34,523 bases of DNA, from positions 1 to 34,523 of the IMG/VR virus record IMGVR_UViG_3300045966_000100. One strand, 5' to 3'. Below the pieces are notes generated by a model that saw only the letters and a program-made list of their open reading frames with translations, did not search any database and was not told the DNA's origin. Both the position numbers and the translations under genes were made by a program. The DNA is from a virus. Positions 7,842-14,286 of this stretch are shown piece after piece. How positions within the stretch are numbered: position 1 is the stretch's first letter; the number at the start of each line of letters is the position of its first letter.

Positions 7842-8695
7842 AGGTTCTCGTCACGGGCGATAAGGGCTTCGTCGGGCGGCACACGGTCCCGGTCCTCCGG
7901 GCGGCGGGACACGAGGTCGAGGGCTTCGACGCGGCGGACGGTCTCGACCTCCGGGAGGGTCTCTTCGACGCGGCGGAGAGAGTCGATGTCGTCCTCCATC
8001 TCGCGGCGGTCGCGCAGTTCGCGGCGGCGGACGAGAACCCGATCCAGGCGCTCGAAGTGAACGCGCTCGGGACGAGGAATGTCGTCCGGGCGTGTGAGGC
8101 CTTCAGTCTCCCACTCGTCCACGCCTCGACCGGGTCGGTGTATATGCCGGTCCTCGATGTCCCGATCCGCGAGGATCATCGGCTCTCGGGGAACTCCGTC
8201 TACGGGGTCACGAAGCGGATCGCGGAGGCCTATGTCGAGGAGGCGAAGGTCCCGGCGGTGATCCTCCGCTACGCGCATCTCTACGGCCCGGGGAAGATCG
8301 GACACGGACTCGTCGGCGGGGTCCTGGGACGGATCGCGATCGGGGAGCCTCCGCTCGTCATGGGCGACGGGAACCAGACGAACGACTTCACCTACATCTC
8401 GGACATCGCGGCGGCGAACCTCGCGGCGGTCGAGCGGGTCTACCTCTACCCGGGCGTCCGGGCCTACAACATCGGGACGGGAGTCGAACTGTCGGCGATG
8501 GACGCGGCGCGCATCGTGGCGGAGCGCGCGGGCTGGACCGGGCCGATCGAACACGCTCCGCGTCGCGAAGTGGACGCGTCCCGGTTCGCGTTCGATGTGT
8601 CGGCGGCGGAGCGCGACCTCGGCTGGAAGGCGCTCGTCCCGTTCTGGAAGGGGATGGAGACGATGCTGAAGGAGATCGAGTGGGCCTCGAAGTAG
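7838..8695 (+). CDS. NAD-dependent sugar epimerase/dehydratase (extended SDR)
   Basis: This 285-residue protein should alter an NDP-linked sugar. It has the Rossmann motif GxxGxxG at residues 7-13, the loop HLAA near 54-57, the catalytic Y122xxxK126 with an upstream Ser/Thr at 97-98, and a conserved RYAHLYGPG substrate segment. GTG at 7838 overlaps the previous stop, with GGAAGGGG before it; a GTG three bases upstream is also possible. Length is slightly short for the family (usually 300-330). It heads a sugar cassette with an acyltransferase and an aminotransferase. The exact sugar cannot be read from sequence. Confidence 0.9.
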   Translation: MKVLVTGDKGFVGRHTVPVLRAAGHEVEGFDAADGLDLREGLFDAAERVDVVLHLAAVAQFAAADENPIQALEVNALGTRNVVRACEAFSLPLVHASTGSVYMPVLDVPIREDHRLSGNSVYGVTKRIAEAYVEEAKVPAVILRYAHLYGPGKIGHGLVGGVLGRIAIGEPPLVMGDGNQTNDFTYISDIAAANLAAVERVYLYPGVRAYNIGTGVELSAMDAARIVAERAGWTGPIEHAPRREVDASRFAFDVSAAERDLGWKALVPFWKGMETMLKEIEWASK

Positions 8696-9096
8696 GAGCC
8701 GGGACTCGGGTCTGGCATCCGGAACTCTCGATCCACGAAGACTCCCGGATCGGGGCGAACTGTACGATCCACGCGCCGACCTGGATCGTCGGGACCGTGA
8801 TCGGGGACCGATGTCGGGTCCAGGCCTTCTGCTACCTCCCACCGGGGACGATCCTGGAGGACGATGTCTTCCTCGGACCGGGCGTGACCTTCACGAACGA
8901 CGAGTACCCTCCGTCGCCGATCGAGGCGTGGCGCGGCGCGGTCGTCCGGAAGGGCGCGTCCCTGGGCGCGGGCGTCGTCGTCCTCCCGGGCGTGATCATC
9001 GGAGCCGGGGCGCGGATCGGCGCGGGCGCAGTCGTGACCCGCGATGTCCCTCCCGGCGAGACGCGGGTCGGCGTCCCGGCTCGGAGGCTCGCGTGA
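8680..9096 (+). CDS. Hexapeptide-repeat sugar N-acetyltransferase
   Basis: This 138-residue protein has a GTG start inside the epimerase end (16-bp overlap). Left-handed beta-helix repeats of the (I/V)GxxxxI type run through it, with the FTNDEYP segment typical of nucleotide-sugar acetyltransferases of the WlbB/FdtC/QdtC type. Those enzymes acetylate an amino sugar, so the neighbouring aminotransferase is a logical supplier. It is somewhat short, but the helix appears complete. Four-base GTGA overlap with the next gene. Confidence 0.85.
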   Translation: MGLEVGAGTRVWHPELSIHEDSRIGANCTIHAPTWIVGTVIGDRCRVQAFCYLPPGTILEDDVFLGPGVTFTNDEYPPSPIEAWRGAVVRKGASLGAGVVVLPGVIIGAGARIGAGAVVTRDVPPGETRVGVPARRLA

Positions 9097-9725
9097 CGAG
9101 TCGGGCCTTCCGGTCGGTCGAACTCCTGGAGGAGGCGCTCGCGGAGTACGGCGGGAGCCGACACGCCGTCGCCGTGGACTCGGGGACGAGCGCGATCTTC
9201 CTCTCCCTCCTCGTCTCGGACATCCGTCTCCAGCGGGTCCGCGTCCCGGCTCGGACCTACATCTCCGTCCCGTTCGCGGTGATCCGGGCGGGCGGTATCC
9301 CGGAGTTCGTGGACGAGGAGTGGACCGGACAATGGAGGCTCTCGCCGACGGCGGTCGTGGACTCCGCGCTCCGGCTGCGCCGGGGATGCCACGCACTCGG
9401 GACGATGACCTGTCTCTCCTTCCACGCGCGGAAGCGGCTCCCGGTCGGACGCGGCGGCGCGATCCTGCTCGACTCCGCGTACCTCGCGGAACGGCTCCGG
9501 CGGCTCCGCTTCGACGGGCGGACCGGCTCCGTCCCGTTCATGAAGGACCGCGTCGAGGAGGTCGGCTTCAACGCATACCTCACTCCGGATCAGGCGTCCC
9601 GGGCGCTTCAACTTCTGGAGGCCCTCCCGGACGACCCTCCGGACCTCACTCCGGAATACCCGGACCTTCGCGAGATGCCCGTCTTCAAGGAGGCGTCATG
9701 GACAGTCAGTCTTCCGGCGTACTAG
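9093..9725 (+). CDS. Very short DegT/DnrJ/EryC1-type aminotransferase
   Basis: Only 210 residues, against about 370-400 in the family, yet motifs appear in order: SGT at 30-32, TYISVPFAVIRAGGIPEFVD (55-74), SFHARK at 109-114 with K114 as likely PLP lysine, GRGG at 119-122, LRRLRFDGR near 135, and FNAYLTPDQA near 159-168. The intervals between motifs are compressed and the C-terminal domain is missing. PLP-dependent amination of a keto-sugar is the known family reaction. Either an active miniature or a degenerate relic; the GTGA junction and normal codon style argue for a maintained gene. Confidence 0.8.
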   Translation: MTSRAFRSVELLEEALAEYGGSRHAVAVDSGTSAIFLSLLVSDIRLQRVRVPARTYISVPFAVIRAGGIPEFVDEEWTGQWRLSPTAVVDSALRLRRGCHALGTMTCLSFHARKRLPVGRGGAILLDSAYLAERLRRLRFDGRTGSVPFMKDRVEEVGFNAYLTPDQASRALQLLEALPDDPPDLTPEYPDLREMPVFKEASWTVSLPAY

Positions 9726-9910
9726 AACCGCTCCTCTCGGCCCGCGAGGTCGCCGACTACCTCGGCGTCCATCTGAACACGGTCCACCGGATGATCCTCG
9801 CCGGACATCTCCCGGGCTACAAGGTCGAGCGGGACTGGAGGGTCCGGCCCTCGGACCTCTCGGCGTATCTCGCGGAGAGGGCGTACCAGCCTCCAGGACG
9901 GCCCACATGA
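9698..9910 (+). CDS. Excisionase/MerR-like HTH DNA-binding protein
   Basis: This 70-residue protein has AAGGAGG four bases before its ATG. Residues 12-60 match the excisionase/MerR-type winged helix: LLSAREVADYLGVHLNTVHR, then AGHLPGYKVERDWRV and a closing helix DLSAYLAERA. Such proteins bind direct or inverted repeats as regulators or recombination directionality factors. No integrase was found, so a regulatory role is more likely. It starts inside the end of the aminotransferase gene and ends ATGA-coupled to the next gene. Confidence 0.85.
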   Translation: MDSQSSGVLEPLLSAREVADYLGVHLNTVHRMILAGHLPGYKVERDWRVRPSDLSAYLAERAYQPPGRPT

Positions 9911-10323
9911 CGGTCTTCGGGCGTGAGAGGGTCACGGCCCATCCACGCCGACCGCACCGCTACATCGACGGCGTGTGTCCGTGTGGCGCGGTCGAGGACG
10001 AGGTCCGGACGCGGCGCAACCGGAACAACCGGAGCCGGGGGAGTCGGGCCGAACTCGCGGTCGCGCGCGAGTACGGCGGCGAGAAGGTCGGCCCGCTGAA
10101 CCTCCCGGAGGATGTCCGGGGGAAGTCCTGGAGGACTCAGGTCAAGGTGACGCAGCGTCCCGTCCCGGCGATGTGGGCGAAGTCCTTCCGGGGGATGGAC
10201 TCCCACAAGGACGAGCGGACGGCCCGGATCATCATCCGTCACACGCGGCCCGGAGCCGGACACGAGGACTTCGTGATCGTCCGGGGGAAGGACTGGCTCG
10301 ACTGGTTCGGGAGGGACGACTGA
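9907..10323 (+). CDS. Possible Holliday-junction-type PD-(D/E)XK nuclease
   Basis: This 138-residue protein has a CxC near residue 24 and then SRGSRAELAVAREYGG (about 43-58), a segment like the Hjc motif KGxxxE, followed by a D in PEDVRG and QVKVT near 78-82, where Q stands for the usual Glu/Asp of the ExK motif. Together these suggest a junction-resolving nuclease or a similar endonuclease. The Gln replacement lowers confidence in activity. Phage resolvases clear branched DNA before packaging. Confidence 0.55.
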   Translation: MTVFGRERVTAHPRRPHRYIDGVCPCGAVEDEVRTRRNRNNRSRGSRAELAVAREYGGEKVGPLNLPEDVRGKSWRTQVKVTQRPVPAMWAKSFRGMDSHKDERTARIIIRHTRPGAGHEDFVIVRGKDWLDWFGRDD

Positions 10324-10324
10324 G

Positions 10325-10636
10325 ATGATGCGAGCGCGCGACTACGCGGAGGACCTCGCATGGGTCCTGACCCGGCGGACCTCCTGGGAGGGGTCCGAGG
10401 TCCAGGGCCTCGCGGAGCGGATGCGACGCGCGCCGCGCTGCTACCTCGGCCTCCACTACCCGTCCTTCAAGGTGGACGGCCACTACGACCCGATCGAGTC
10501 CTGGGAGTGCGCCGAGTGCGGGCGGGAGGCCTACCCGGTCCGGATGCGGATCGCGATCTGGTTCTGGACCGTGACGGAGCCGGTCTGGTTCCGCTACTAC
10601 GAGTGGCGCGAGCGGCGTCGGGAGGACGACGAGTGA
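10325..10636 (+). CDS. Hypothetical zinc-containing early protein
   Basis: This 103-residue protein starts one base after the previous stop (TGAGATG). It has a basic N-terminal helix, CAEC near residues 62-65, and an aromatic Trp/Tyr/Phe-rich C-terminal segment (AIWFWTVTEPVWFRYYEW, about 77-94) ending in a charged RERRREDDE tail. It may bind metal and lie at a membrane or protein surface. No family recognised. Confidence 0.6.
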   Translation: MMRARDYAEDLAWVLTRRTSWEGSEVQGLAERMRRAPRCYLGLHYPSFKVDGHYDPIESWECAECGREAYPVRMRIAIWFWTVTEPVWFRYYEWRERRREDDE

Positions 10637-11100
10637 TCGTCCATCTCACGCCGGAGCGGATGGACCTCGCGTGGACCTGGGCGCACCGCGAGACGCTCCG
10701 CGCGTGGAACACGGGCGCTCGACATCGCGTCCCGGAGAAGAGTCCGACGACCTTCGAGGACGATCGGGAGCAGAGGTTCCAGGCGTACTGCGCCGAGAAC
10801 GGCGTCGCCGATCATCTCCGGCTTCCGTGGCGGACACCGCGCGAGCAGAACGGCTCGACCTCGCCGGATGTCGGCCACAATGTCGGCGTCCGGTGGAGCC
10901 GATACGCCGGACCTCACCTTCTGGTCCGGCCCGGGGACCCGGATCGGTTCGTCTTCTTCCTCGTGTCGGGGAAGGCTCCGGAGATGACGATCCACGGATC
11001 GGTCCTCGCGTCGCGCGCGAAGTGTCACGAGTACCTGAGGACGGACTGGGGCGATCCTCCGGTGTGGGCGGTCCCGATCGCGGACCTCGTCGTCCCGTGA
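10633..11100 (+). CDS. Hypothetical early protein, possibly nuclease-like fold
   Basis: This 155-residue protein starts at GTG in a GTGA overlap. It begins with LTPERMDLAWTWAH, has a central acidic helix (FEDDREQRFQAYCAENGV), then VGVRWSRYAGPHLLVR and a hydrophobic DRFVFFLVSG strand. The pattern VxVR...LxVRxxD...Fxxx is reminiscent of small phage proteins suspected of a restriction-endonuclease-like fold, but I cannot place catalytic residues securely. Its neighbours are nucleic-acid proteins. Confidence 0.5.
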   Translation: MIVHLTPERMDLAWTWAHRETLRAWNTGARHRVPEKSPTTFEDDREQRFQAYCAENGVADHLRLPWRTPREQNGSTSPDVGHNVGVRWSRYAGPHLLVRPGDPDRFVFFLVSGKAPEMTIHGSVLASRAKCHEYLRTDWGDPPVWAVPIADLVVP

Positions 11101-11318
11101 CGCGCTGCGCGGTCGTCTACCCGGGCGTCCGGTTCGAGACGGGCGATCCCGTCCGCTGCGAGGAGCCGAAGGGACACGAGGGTCCTCACTTCCACTCCTT
11201 CGCGATGCGGTCCTGGAACCGCTGCGAGTGGTGCGATCGCGGGCGGAAGCCGATCGACGGCTTCCATCAGGTCCCGGACGAGGAGGACGGCGTCGTGACC
11301 GTCCGGTGTACGCGATGA
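11097..11318 (+). CDS. Small cysteine/histidine-rich protein
   Basis: A 73-residue protein with a GTGA start overlap. It contains CEEPKGHEGPHFH (about 21-33) and CEWC (44-47), a C/H arrangement like the small zinc proteins common in actinophages. It ends coupled to a tiny membrane protein. Function unknown. Confidence 0.6.
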   Translation: MTRCAVVYPGVRFETGDPVRCEEPKGHEGPHFHSFAMRSWNRCEWCDRGRKPIDGFHQVPDEEDGVVTVRCTR

Positions 11319-11440
11319 CCGACGAGCCTCCCGTCTGGCGCGGCTGCGGCTGCGTCTTCCTGCTCGCGCTCGGATTCTGGATCGGCCTCGCGATATGGGC
11401 GGGGAACTGGATCGGCGAGTTCCTCCGGAGCGTGACTTGA
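11315..11440 (+). CDS. Tiny membrane protein
   Basis: A 41-residue protein whose ATG overlaps the previous stop (ATGA). Residues about 11-34 form one hydrophobic, Trp/Gly-rich span (GCVFLLALGFWIGLAIWAGN). It is the last gene of the early operon before a structured stretch and a terminator. Function unknown; superinfection exclusion is one possibility for such proteins, not shown here. Confidence 0.6.
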   Translation: MTDEPPVWRGCGCVFLLALGFWIGLAIWAGNWIGEFLRSVT

Positions 11441-11461
11441 CGCCGGGTGTAGGCTCCCTCC

Positions 11462-11551
11462 ATGAAGCGACGCGGGTCGTTGACCCTCTCTGTTATCATC
11501 TTCGCGCAACGACGCGGCGCTTCATCGTGTCTGCGGGTGGACCCCTTCTAG
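11462..11551 (+). other. Possible leaderless short ORF/leader peptide
   Basis: A 29-codon ORF (opening MKRRGSLTLS) starts six bases after TAGGCT (11450-11455), the same -10-to-ATG distance as the leaderless operons. No -35 box sits at the right distance, so this is weak. ATGAAGCG at 11462-11469 pairs with CGCTTCAT at 11518-11525, and GTCGTTG at 11476-11482 with CAACGAC at 11507-11513, so the region can fold. It could be a leader feeding the terminator that follows. Confidence 0.25.
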
Positions 11552-11580
11552 GACTTGTCCTGGGAGGGGTCTTCTCTTGC
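11540..11580 (+). terminator. Strong hairpin terminator with CTTCTCTT tail
   Basis: GACCCCTTCTAGGAC (11540-11554) pairs with GTCCTGGGAGGGGTC (11557-11571), 15 pairs including two G-U wobbles, around a minimal loop. It is followed by a pyrimidine/T-rich CTTCTCTT. This fits an intrinsic terminator ending the early operon. Confidence 0.7.
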
Positions 11581-11864
11581 CCGCCGCAGAACGCAGGAGG
11601 GGTCCGAGACGACGGTCTGCGGCTGCGCGGATCACTCCAGGGTATCGGCCTCAGGCCGACCGACACGCGTACCGGGCCGGAGTCCTTCGGGACTGGCGGG
11701 TCCTGGACGAGGAGCGTACAGACGGCACCCCGCTCCGTTCGAGTCCAGGTCTACACGACGCCGACGACTGCGATCTCGCACACGGCATCGACTCCGTCTC
11801 TCTTCGGAGGGCGGAGTCTGCCTCCCTGCTCCTTCGCTCCGGCATCGTAGGACGGACCCGATGA
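11577..11864 (+). CDS. Doubtful ORF in structured region
   Basis: A 95-codon frame from TTG, with GGGAGGGG seven bases upstream and an ATGA overlap with the next gene, which are the two arguments for it. Against it, third codon positions are mixed (many A and T), unlike the strong G/C third-position style of nearby genes, and the ribosome site lies inside the terminator stem. The C-terminal half (VLRDWRVLDEERTDG) looks somewhat protein-like. If it is not a gene, 11441-11860 is about 420 bp of mostly non-coding, structured sequence. Confidence 0.35.
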   Translation: MPAAERRRGPRRRSAAARITPGYRPQADRHAYRAGVLRDWRVLDEERTDGTPLRSSPGLHDADDCDLAHGIDSVSLRRAESASLLLRSGIVGRTR

Positions 11865-11956
11865 AGGGCGAGAAGTGGTACGACATCCTCGTCGTCTTCG
11901 CGCTGATCGTGAACTCGATCGCGATCCTCGCGATGCTCCTCTACTGGACACGGTGA
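11861..11956 (+). CDS. Tiny single-span membrane protein
   Basis: A 31-residue protein: a charged start (MKGEKWYD), one hydrophobic span of about 21 residues (ILVVFALIVNSIAILAMLLY) and a TR end. Codon style matches the genome. Function unknown. It is followed four bases later by the next gene. Confidence 0.6.
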   Translation: MKGEKWYDILVVFALIVNSIAILAMLLYWTR

Positions 11957-11960
11957 CGAG

Positions 11961-12077
11961 ATGCCCTTCAAGTCGGCCCGACAGAGGCGGTTCCTCTACC
12001 TGAAGCATCCGGCGATCGCGCGACGATGGGCGCGCGAGGCGAAGGCGAAGACGAAGCCGAAGCGGAGGAAGAAGTGA
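11961..12077 (+). CDS. Small basic protein of the PFKS type
   Basis: A 38-residue protein beginning MPFKSARQRRFLYLKHP and ending in a Lys/Arg-rich tail (KTKPKRRKK). Short proteins opening PFKSxAQRRY/FL are widespread in phages and probably bind nucleic acid or virion DNA. Role unproven. GACGAG precedes the ATG, and the end overlaps the next GTG. Confidence 0.7.
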   Translation: MPFKSARQRRFLYLKHPAIARRWAREAKAKTKPKRRKK

Positions 12078-12286
12078 TCGGGACCTGGGCGATACGGATC
12101 GAGGACTGGGACGGAGGCTCCTCGATCGTCGGGAAGGCTCACTTCGTCGAGTCGGAGATCGAGGACCGCGTCGTGACGCGATGCGGGCGACAACTGAAGC
12201 GCGAGACGGAGCGCGGGAACCTCGTCTCGGACGACTGGATCGACCGCGTGAAGTGTCGGACCTGTAAGGGTAGGGAGGAGAAGTGA
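12074..12286 (+). CDS. Hypothetical zinc-binding protein, 70 residues
   Basis: GTG start in a GTGA overlap. The first 40 residues look like a beta domain (GTWAIRIEDWDGGS), and the C-terminus has CGRQ near residue 37 and CRTC near 63-66, probably a metal site. Unknown family. Confidence 0.55.
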   Translation: MIGTWAIRIEDWDGGSSIVGKAHFVESEIEDRVVTRCGRQLKRETERGNLVSDDWIDRVKCRTCKGREEK

Positions 12287-12666
12287 CCGACGAAGAAGAA
12301 GTGATCGGGCGCTTCCTCGACGACGAGGCGCTGACCCTGGAACTGCTCGACAAGGAAGGACGCGTCACATGGACCTCGAAGGCCTCCAGTCCCGACGGAA
12401 CAACTGGTCCCGAGTCCGGGACCCGCTCCTCGTCGCGATCCTCGACCTCGTCCCGGAGCCGACCCTCTCGGACGCCGAAGGTCTCCCGCATTGGCGCTGC
12501 TCCGACTGCGGCGCTCCCTGCTTCTGCTCGATCCCGTACACGCTCCATCGCGACTGCGGGCGACAGGACGCGTCCTGGGTCGGTGTGGGGGAGCCTCCAC
12601 GACCTATCCTGCCGGGGGAAACCCTGCTCCTGTCGTCGAGGCCCGATCCTGCTCGTCCATCCGTAG
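12283..12666 (+). pseudogene. N-terminal ORF overprinted by 12369 gene, possibly frameshifted
   Basis: A GTGA-coupled start gives a convincing first 30 residues (TDEEEVIGRFLDDEALTLEL), but from about 12370 the frame becomes Ser/Arg-rich, typical of an out-of-frame reading of the gene at 12369. A shift of -1 near 12360-12370 would join both into one protein of about 135 residues. It may therefore be a broken or frameshifted gene, a sequencing indel, or two overlapping genes. Confidence 0.4.
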
Positions 12667-12689
12667 ACGAGATCGCGTTCGGGGAATAA
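12369..12689 (+). CDS. Zinc-ribbon protein
   Basis: 106 residues with a helical N-terminus (LEGLQSRRNNWSRVRDPLLV) and a cysteine cluster CSDCGAPCFC (about 44-53), then C near 63. This resembles small phage zinc ribbons. Its start lies inside the frame at 12283, without a clear ribosome site (upstream ACGCGTCAC), so initiation may depend on coupling or a frameshift. It ends at the convergent junction. Confidence 0.6.
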   Translation: MDLEGLQSRRNNWSRVRDPLLVAILDLVPEPTLSDAEGLPHWRCSDCGAPCFCSIPYTLHRDCGRQDASWVGVGEPPRPILPGETLLLSSRPDPARPSVDEIAFGE

Positions 12690-12741
12690 GTCCGGCGCAT
12701 CCCCCCGGTGCGTCGCGAGGGTAGGTCTCGTGAGCCTTCGT

Positions 12742-12762
12742 GTCCGGTCCCTGAAGCCGGAC
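12742..12762. terminator. Short hairpin in convergent junction
   Basis: GTCCGG at 12742-12747 pairs with CCGGAC at 12757-12762 around nine bases. It lies between the rightward gene ending at 12689 and the leftward gene ending at 12770, so it may stop transcription from both sides. Short stem and no U-tract make this tentative. Confidence 0.4.
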
Positions 12763-12769
12763 CTCGAAC

Positions 12770-12976
12770 CTAGCGGAGGTCCCTCAGCGGCGGCGTCTCG
12801 CGCGTCCTGAGGTCCCGGAGTTCGGGGTCTCGACGGAAGAACTCCTCGCGCTCCCGCTCGTGGAGGATGGAGTGATCCTCCCTCAGCGTCGCGAGCGTCG
12901 TCAGATGCTCCCGGCCCTCCAGGTTCCGGACGCCGTGGAACTCGATCAGGTGGCGGACGAGTTCGGCCTTCTTCAC
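12770..12976 (-). CDS. Hypothetical protein, last gene of leftward operon D
   Basis: 68 residues from GTG (12976), overlapping the HTH gene's stop (GTGA). Helical and charged: an ELVRHLIEFHGV opening, a REDHSILHEREREEFFRRD helix and an Arg-rich end. The HLIEFHGV...LREDHSILHE pattern is similar to small actinophage proteins whose function is unknown to me. It ends in the convergent junction. Confidence 0.6.
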   Translation of the reverse strand: MKKAELVRHLIEFHGVRNLEGREHLTTLATLREDHSILHEREREEFFRRDPELRDLRTRETPPLRDLR

Positions 12977-13170
12977 GCGGCCTCCTCCGGCGCGTCCGTC
13001 ACGACGCGGCGATGCTGCGCGGCGTACCGCTCGACCTCGCGCTCCGTGACGGTCCAGGCCCATCCGATCTTCCGCGCGCGGAGCGAGCCGTTCCGAATCT
13101 GCCACCGGAGCGTCGAGGGCGACAGGCCCAGGCGCGCTCCGGCCTCCCTGAGGGTCATGTTCCTCTTCAT
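12973..13170 (-). CDS. HTH DNA-binding protein (excisionase/MerR-like)
   Basis: 65 residues. AAGGAG lies six bases before the ATG at 13170. TLREAGARLGLSPSTLRWQI (residues 6-25) is a clear helix-turn-helix, followed by the wing NGSLRARKIGWAWTV and a closing helix. It is the best candidate within the leftward array for a regulator of the shared promoter module, but nothing links it directly to the palindrome. It is the second such protein in the genome (the other is at 9698). Confidence 0.8.
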   Translation of the reverse strand: MKRNMTLREAGARLGLSPSTLRWQIRNGSLRARKIGWAWTVTEREVERYAAQHRRVVTDAPEEAA

Positions 13171-13427
13171 GAGTTCTCCTTCTTCGGTGTGACCTCGACG
13201 GCCTTCGACCCGGCGATGACCTCCCACTCGTACAGTCTCCAGACGAGGCGCTCGTCCGCGTCGCGCTCCGACCCGACGCCTCTGATCCAGATGTTCGTCT
13301 CTCCCTGGTGGGGGAGCCGGTGGCCGTGGAGTCGATTACACGAGACCTTCTGCGGGCTATGGCCGGGGATGACCCGGCGCGATCCACAATGCCGGGACCG
13401 CCCGTAGTTCCGACCCCACCGGCTCAC
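13167..13427 (-). CDS. Hypothetical protein, His/Cys-containing
   Basis: 86 residues, ATGA-coupled at both ends. It is very basic at the start (SRWGRNYGRSRHCGSRRV), with CNRLHGHRLPH (about 30-40) that might bind metal, then a domain ending EWEVIAGSKAVEV. The H/C spacing is not a standard HNH. Function unknown. Confidence 0.55.
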   Translation of the reverse strand: MSRWGRNYGRSRHCGSRRVIPGHSPQKVSCNRLHGHRLPHQGETNIWIRGVGSERDADERLVWRLYEWEVIAGSKAVEVTPKKENS

Positions 13428-13627
13428 TTCATCCTCCGGATCAGGGTCTCGACCTGATCGAGGGTCCGGGGATACCCGGCGGGCGTCGTGAAGGCGTCCC
13501 GGACCTTCTCCAGGGTCACGGCGCGCTCCGCTGCGAGTGCGGCTCGGACGAGATAGCGTCGGTCCACTTCGGACATCCGCGTCCCGTCCCTGAAGAGGTC
13601 GAGGAGGCGCTCGGCTTCGGGCGTCAT
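13424..13627 (-). CDS. Small helical protein
   Basis: 67 residues, ATGA-coupled. Predicted all-helical: PEAERLLDLFRDG, YLVRAALAAERAVTLEKVRD, LDQVETLIRRMK. It has no cysteines and no known motif. It could be a small protein-protein interaction factor; no function is recognised. Confidence 0.6.
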   Translation of the reverse strand: MTPEAERLLDLFRDGTRMSEVDRRYLVRAALAAERAVTLEKVRDAFTTPAGYPRTLDQVETLIRRMK

Positions 13628-14007
13628 CGGTATCCCCTCCGGCGCTGCGTCGCGAGGGCGGCGCGGTTCAGACGCTTCGTCTCGGCGTCGATCTTCCGGT
13701 TCCGCTCGGAGACGATCCGGTCTTCCAGGGTCCCGGCCTGTACGATCTGAGAGGGCGAGAGGATGACCGTCCGGTTCGTCTTCGAGACGGTCCCGTCCTC
13801 GTCGAGACGGACCTGATCGAAGACTCCGGCCTTCACGGTTCCTCCGGCGATGAACCGGACCTGGAGGAGTCGATGGGTCCAGGTTCGGGTCGGACTCCAG
13901 CCGTATCCCTTCTTCGCGGCTCGCGTCTTCACGAAGTAGACCTCCCCGACCTTCATCGAGGAGAGGAGGTCGTTCGCCTCCTCCGGACTGCTAGGTGTGA
14001 TCCACAT
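13624..14007 (-). CDS. Hypothetical protein, 127 residues
   Basis: The ATG at 14007 has AAGGAG about nine bases upstream. The first 85 residues look like a beta-rich domain (VGEVYFVKTRAAKKGYGWSP, then RLLQVRFIAGG), followed by a long basic helix (EDRIVSERNRKIDAETKRLN). The helix suggests oligomerisation or nucleic-acid contact. Family not recognised. Confidence 0.65.
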   Translation of the reverse strand: MWITPSSPEEANDLLSSMKVGEVYFVKTRAAKKGYGWSPTRTWTHRLLQVRFIAGGTVKAGVFDQVRLDEDGTVSKTNRTVILSPSQIVQAGTLEDRIVSERNRKIDAETKRLNRAALATQRRRGYR

Positions 14008-14030
14008 CTGACGGCGCTCCTTATGTTCTG

Positions 14031-14210
14031 CTATCGGACTCGGCGAGCCGAGGCCTTGACGACGACGCCTCCCTCGTGGAACTCGACGAGATGCTTCGCG
14101 TCGATGGCGTCGAGGGCTGAGACATCCCAGGTCCTCTTCTGACCGTCTGCGAGTTCGTAGTCCACGCGGTAGGTCTTCAGGTTGACGAGTTCGCGTTCGG
14201 TGTTGTTCAT
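14031..14210 (-). CDS. Leaderless first gene of operon D
   Basis: 59 residues (MNNTERELVNLKTYRVDYEL and on). The ATG at 14210 is seven bases after the -10 box TAGAGT, so the message should start at or next to the start codon with no ribosome site. The protein reads as a small alpha/beta domain with a VEFHEGGVVVKAS strand pair. Its opening MNNT resembles the first genes at 16002 and 25825. Unknown function. Confidence 0.75.
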   Translation of the reverse strand: MNNTERELVNLKTYRVDYELADGQKRTWDVSALDAIDAKHLVEFHEGGVVVKASARRVR

Positions 14211-14283
14211 GAGAGGGACTCTACACGAGACCGTGTAGGTCTGTCAAGCGGTAGGCGCGCGAAGTGTTGCGCGCCGTCACCAC
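14211..14283 (-). promoter_or_regulatory. Promoter module D (leaderless, with two operators)
   Basis: Reading leftward: box GTGGTGACGGCGCGCAACA (14283-14265), 17 bp, TTGACA (14247-14242), an 18-bp spacer, TAGAGT (14223-14218), 7 bp, ATG at 14210. The spacer and -10 hold the palindrome TACACGAGACCGTGTA (14222-14237). A repressor there would block polymerase. Confidence 0.85.
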
Positions 14284-14286
14284 TTC

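Noticed and set aside
11478-11500. TTGACC...TATCAT as a promoter
   Set aside because: The two boxes are only eight bases apart, far below a usable spacer.
11395-11956. Two further rightward frames over the structured stretch
   Set aside because: Low-complexity Arg/Ser composition; the second merely runs into the real start at 11861.
12681-12712. GCGCA...TGCGT at 12696-12712 as second terminator in the convergent junction
   Set aside because: Only four exact pairs; too weak compared with the stem at 12742.
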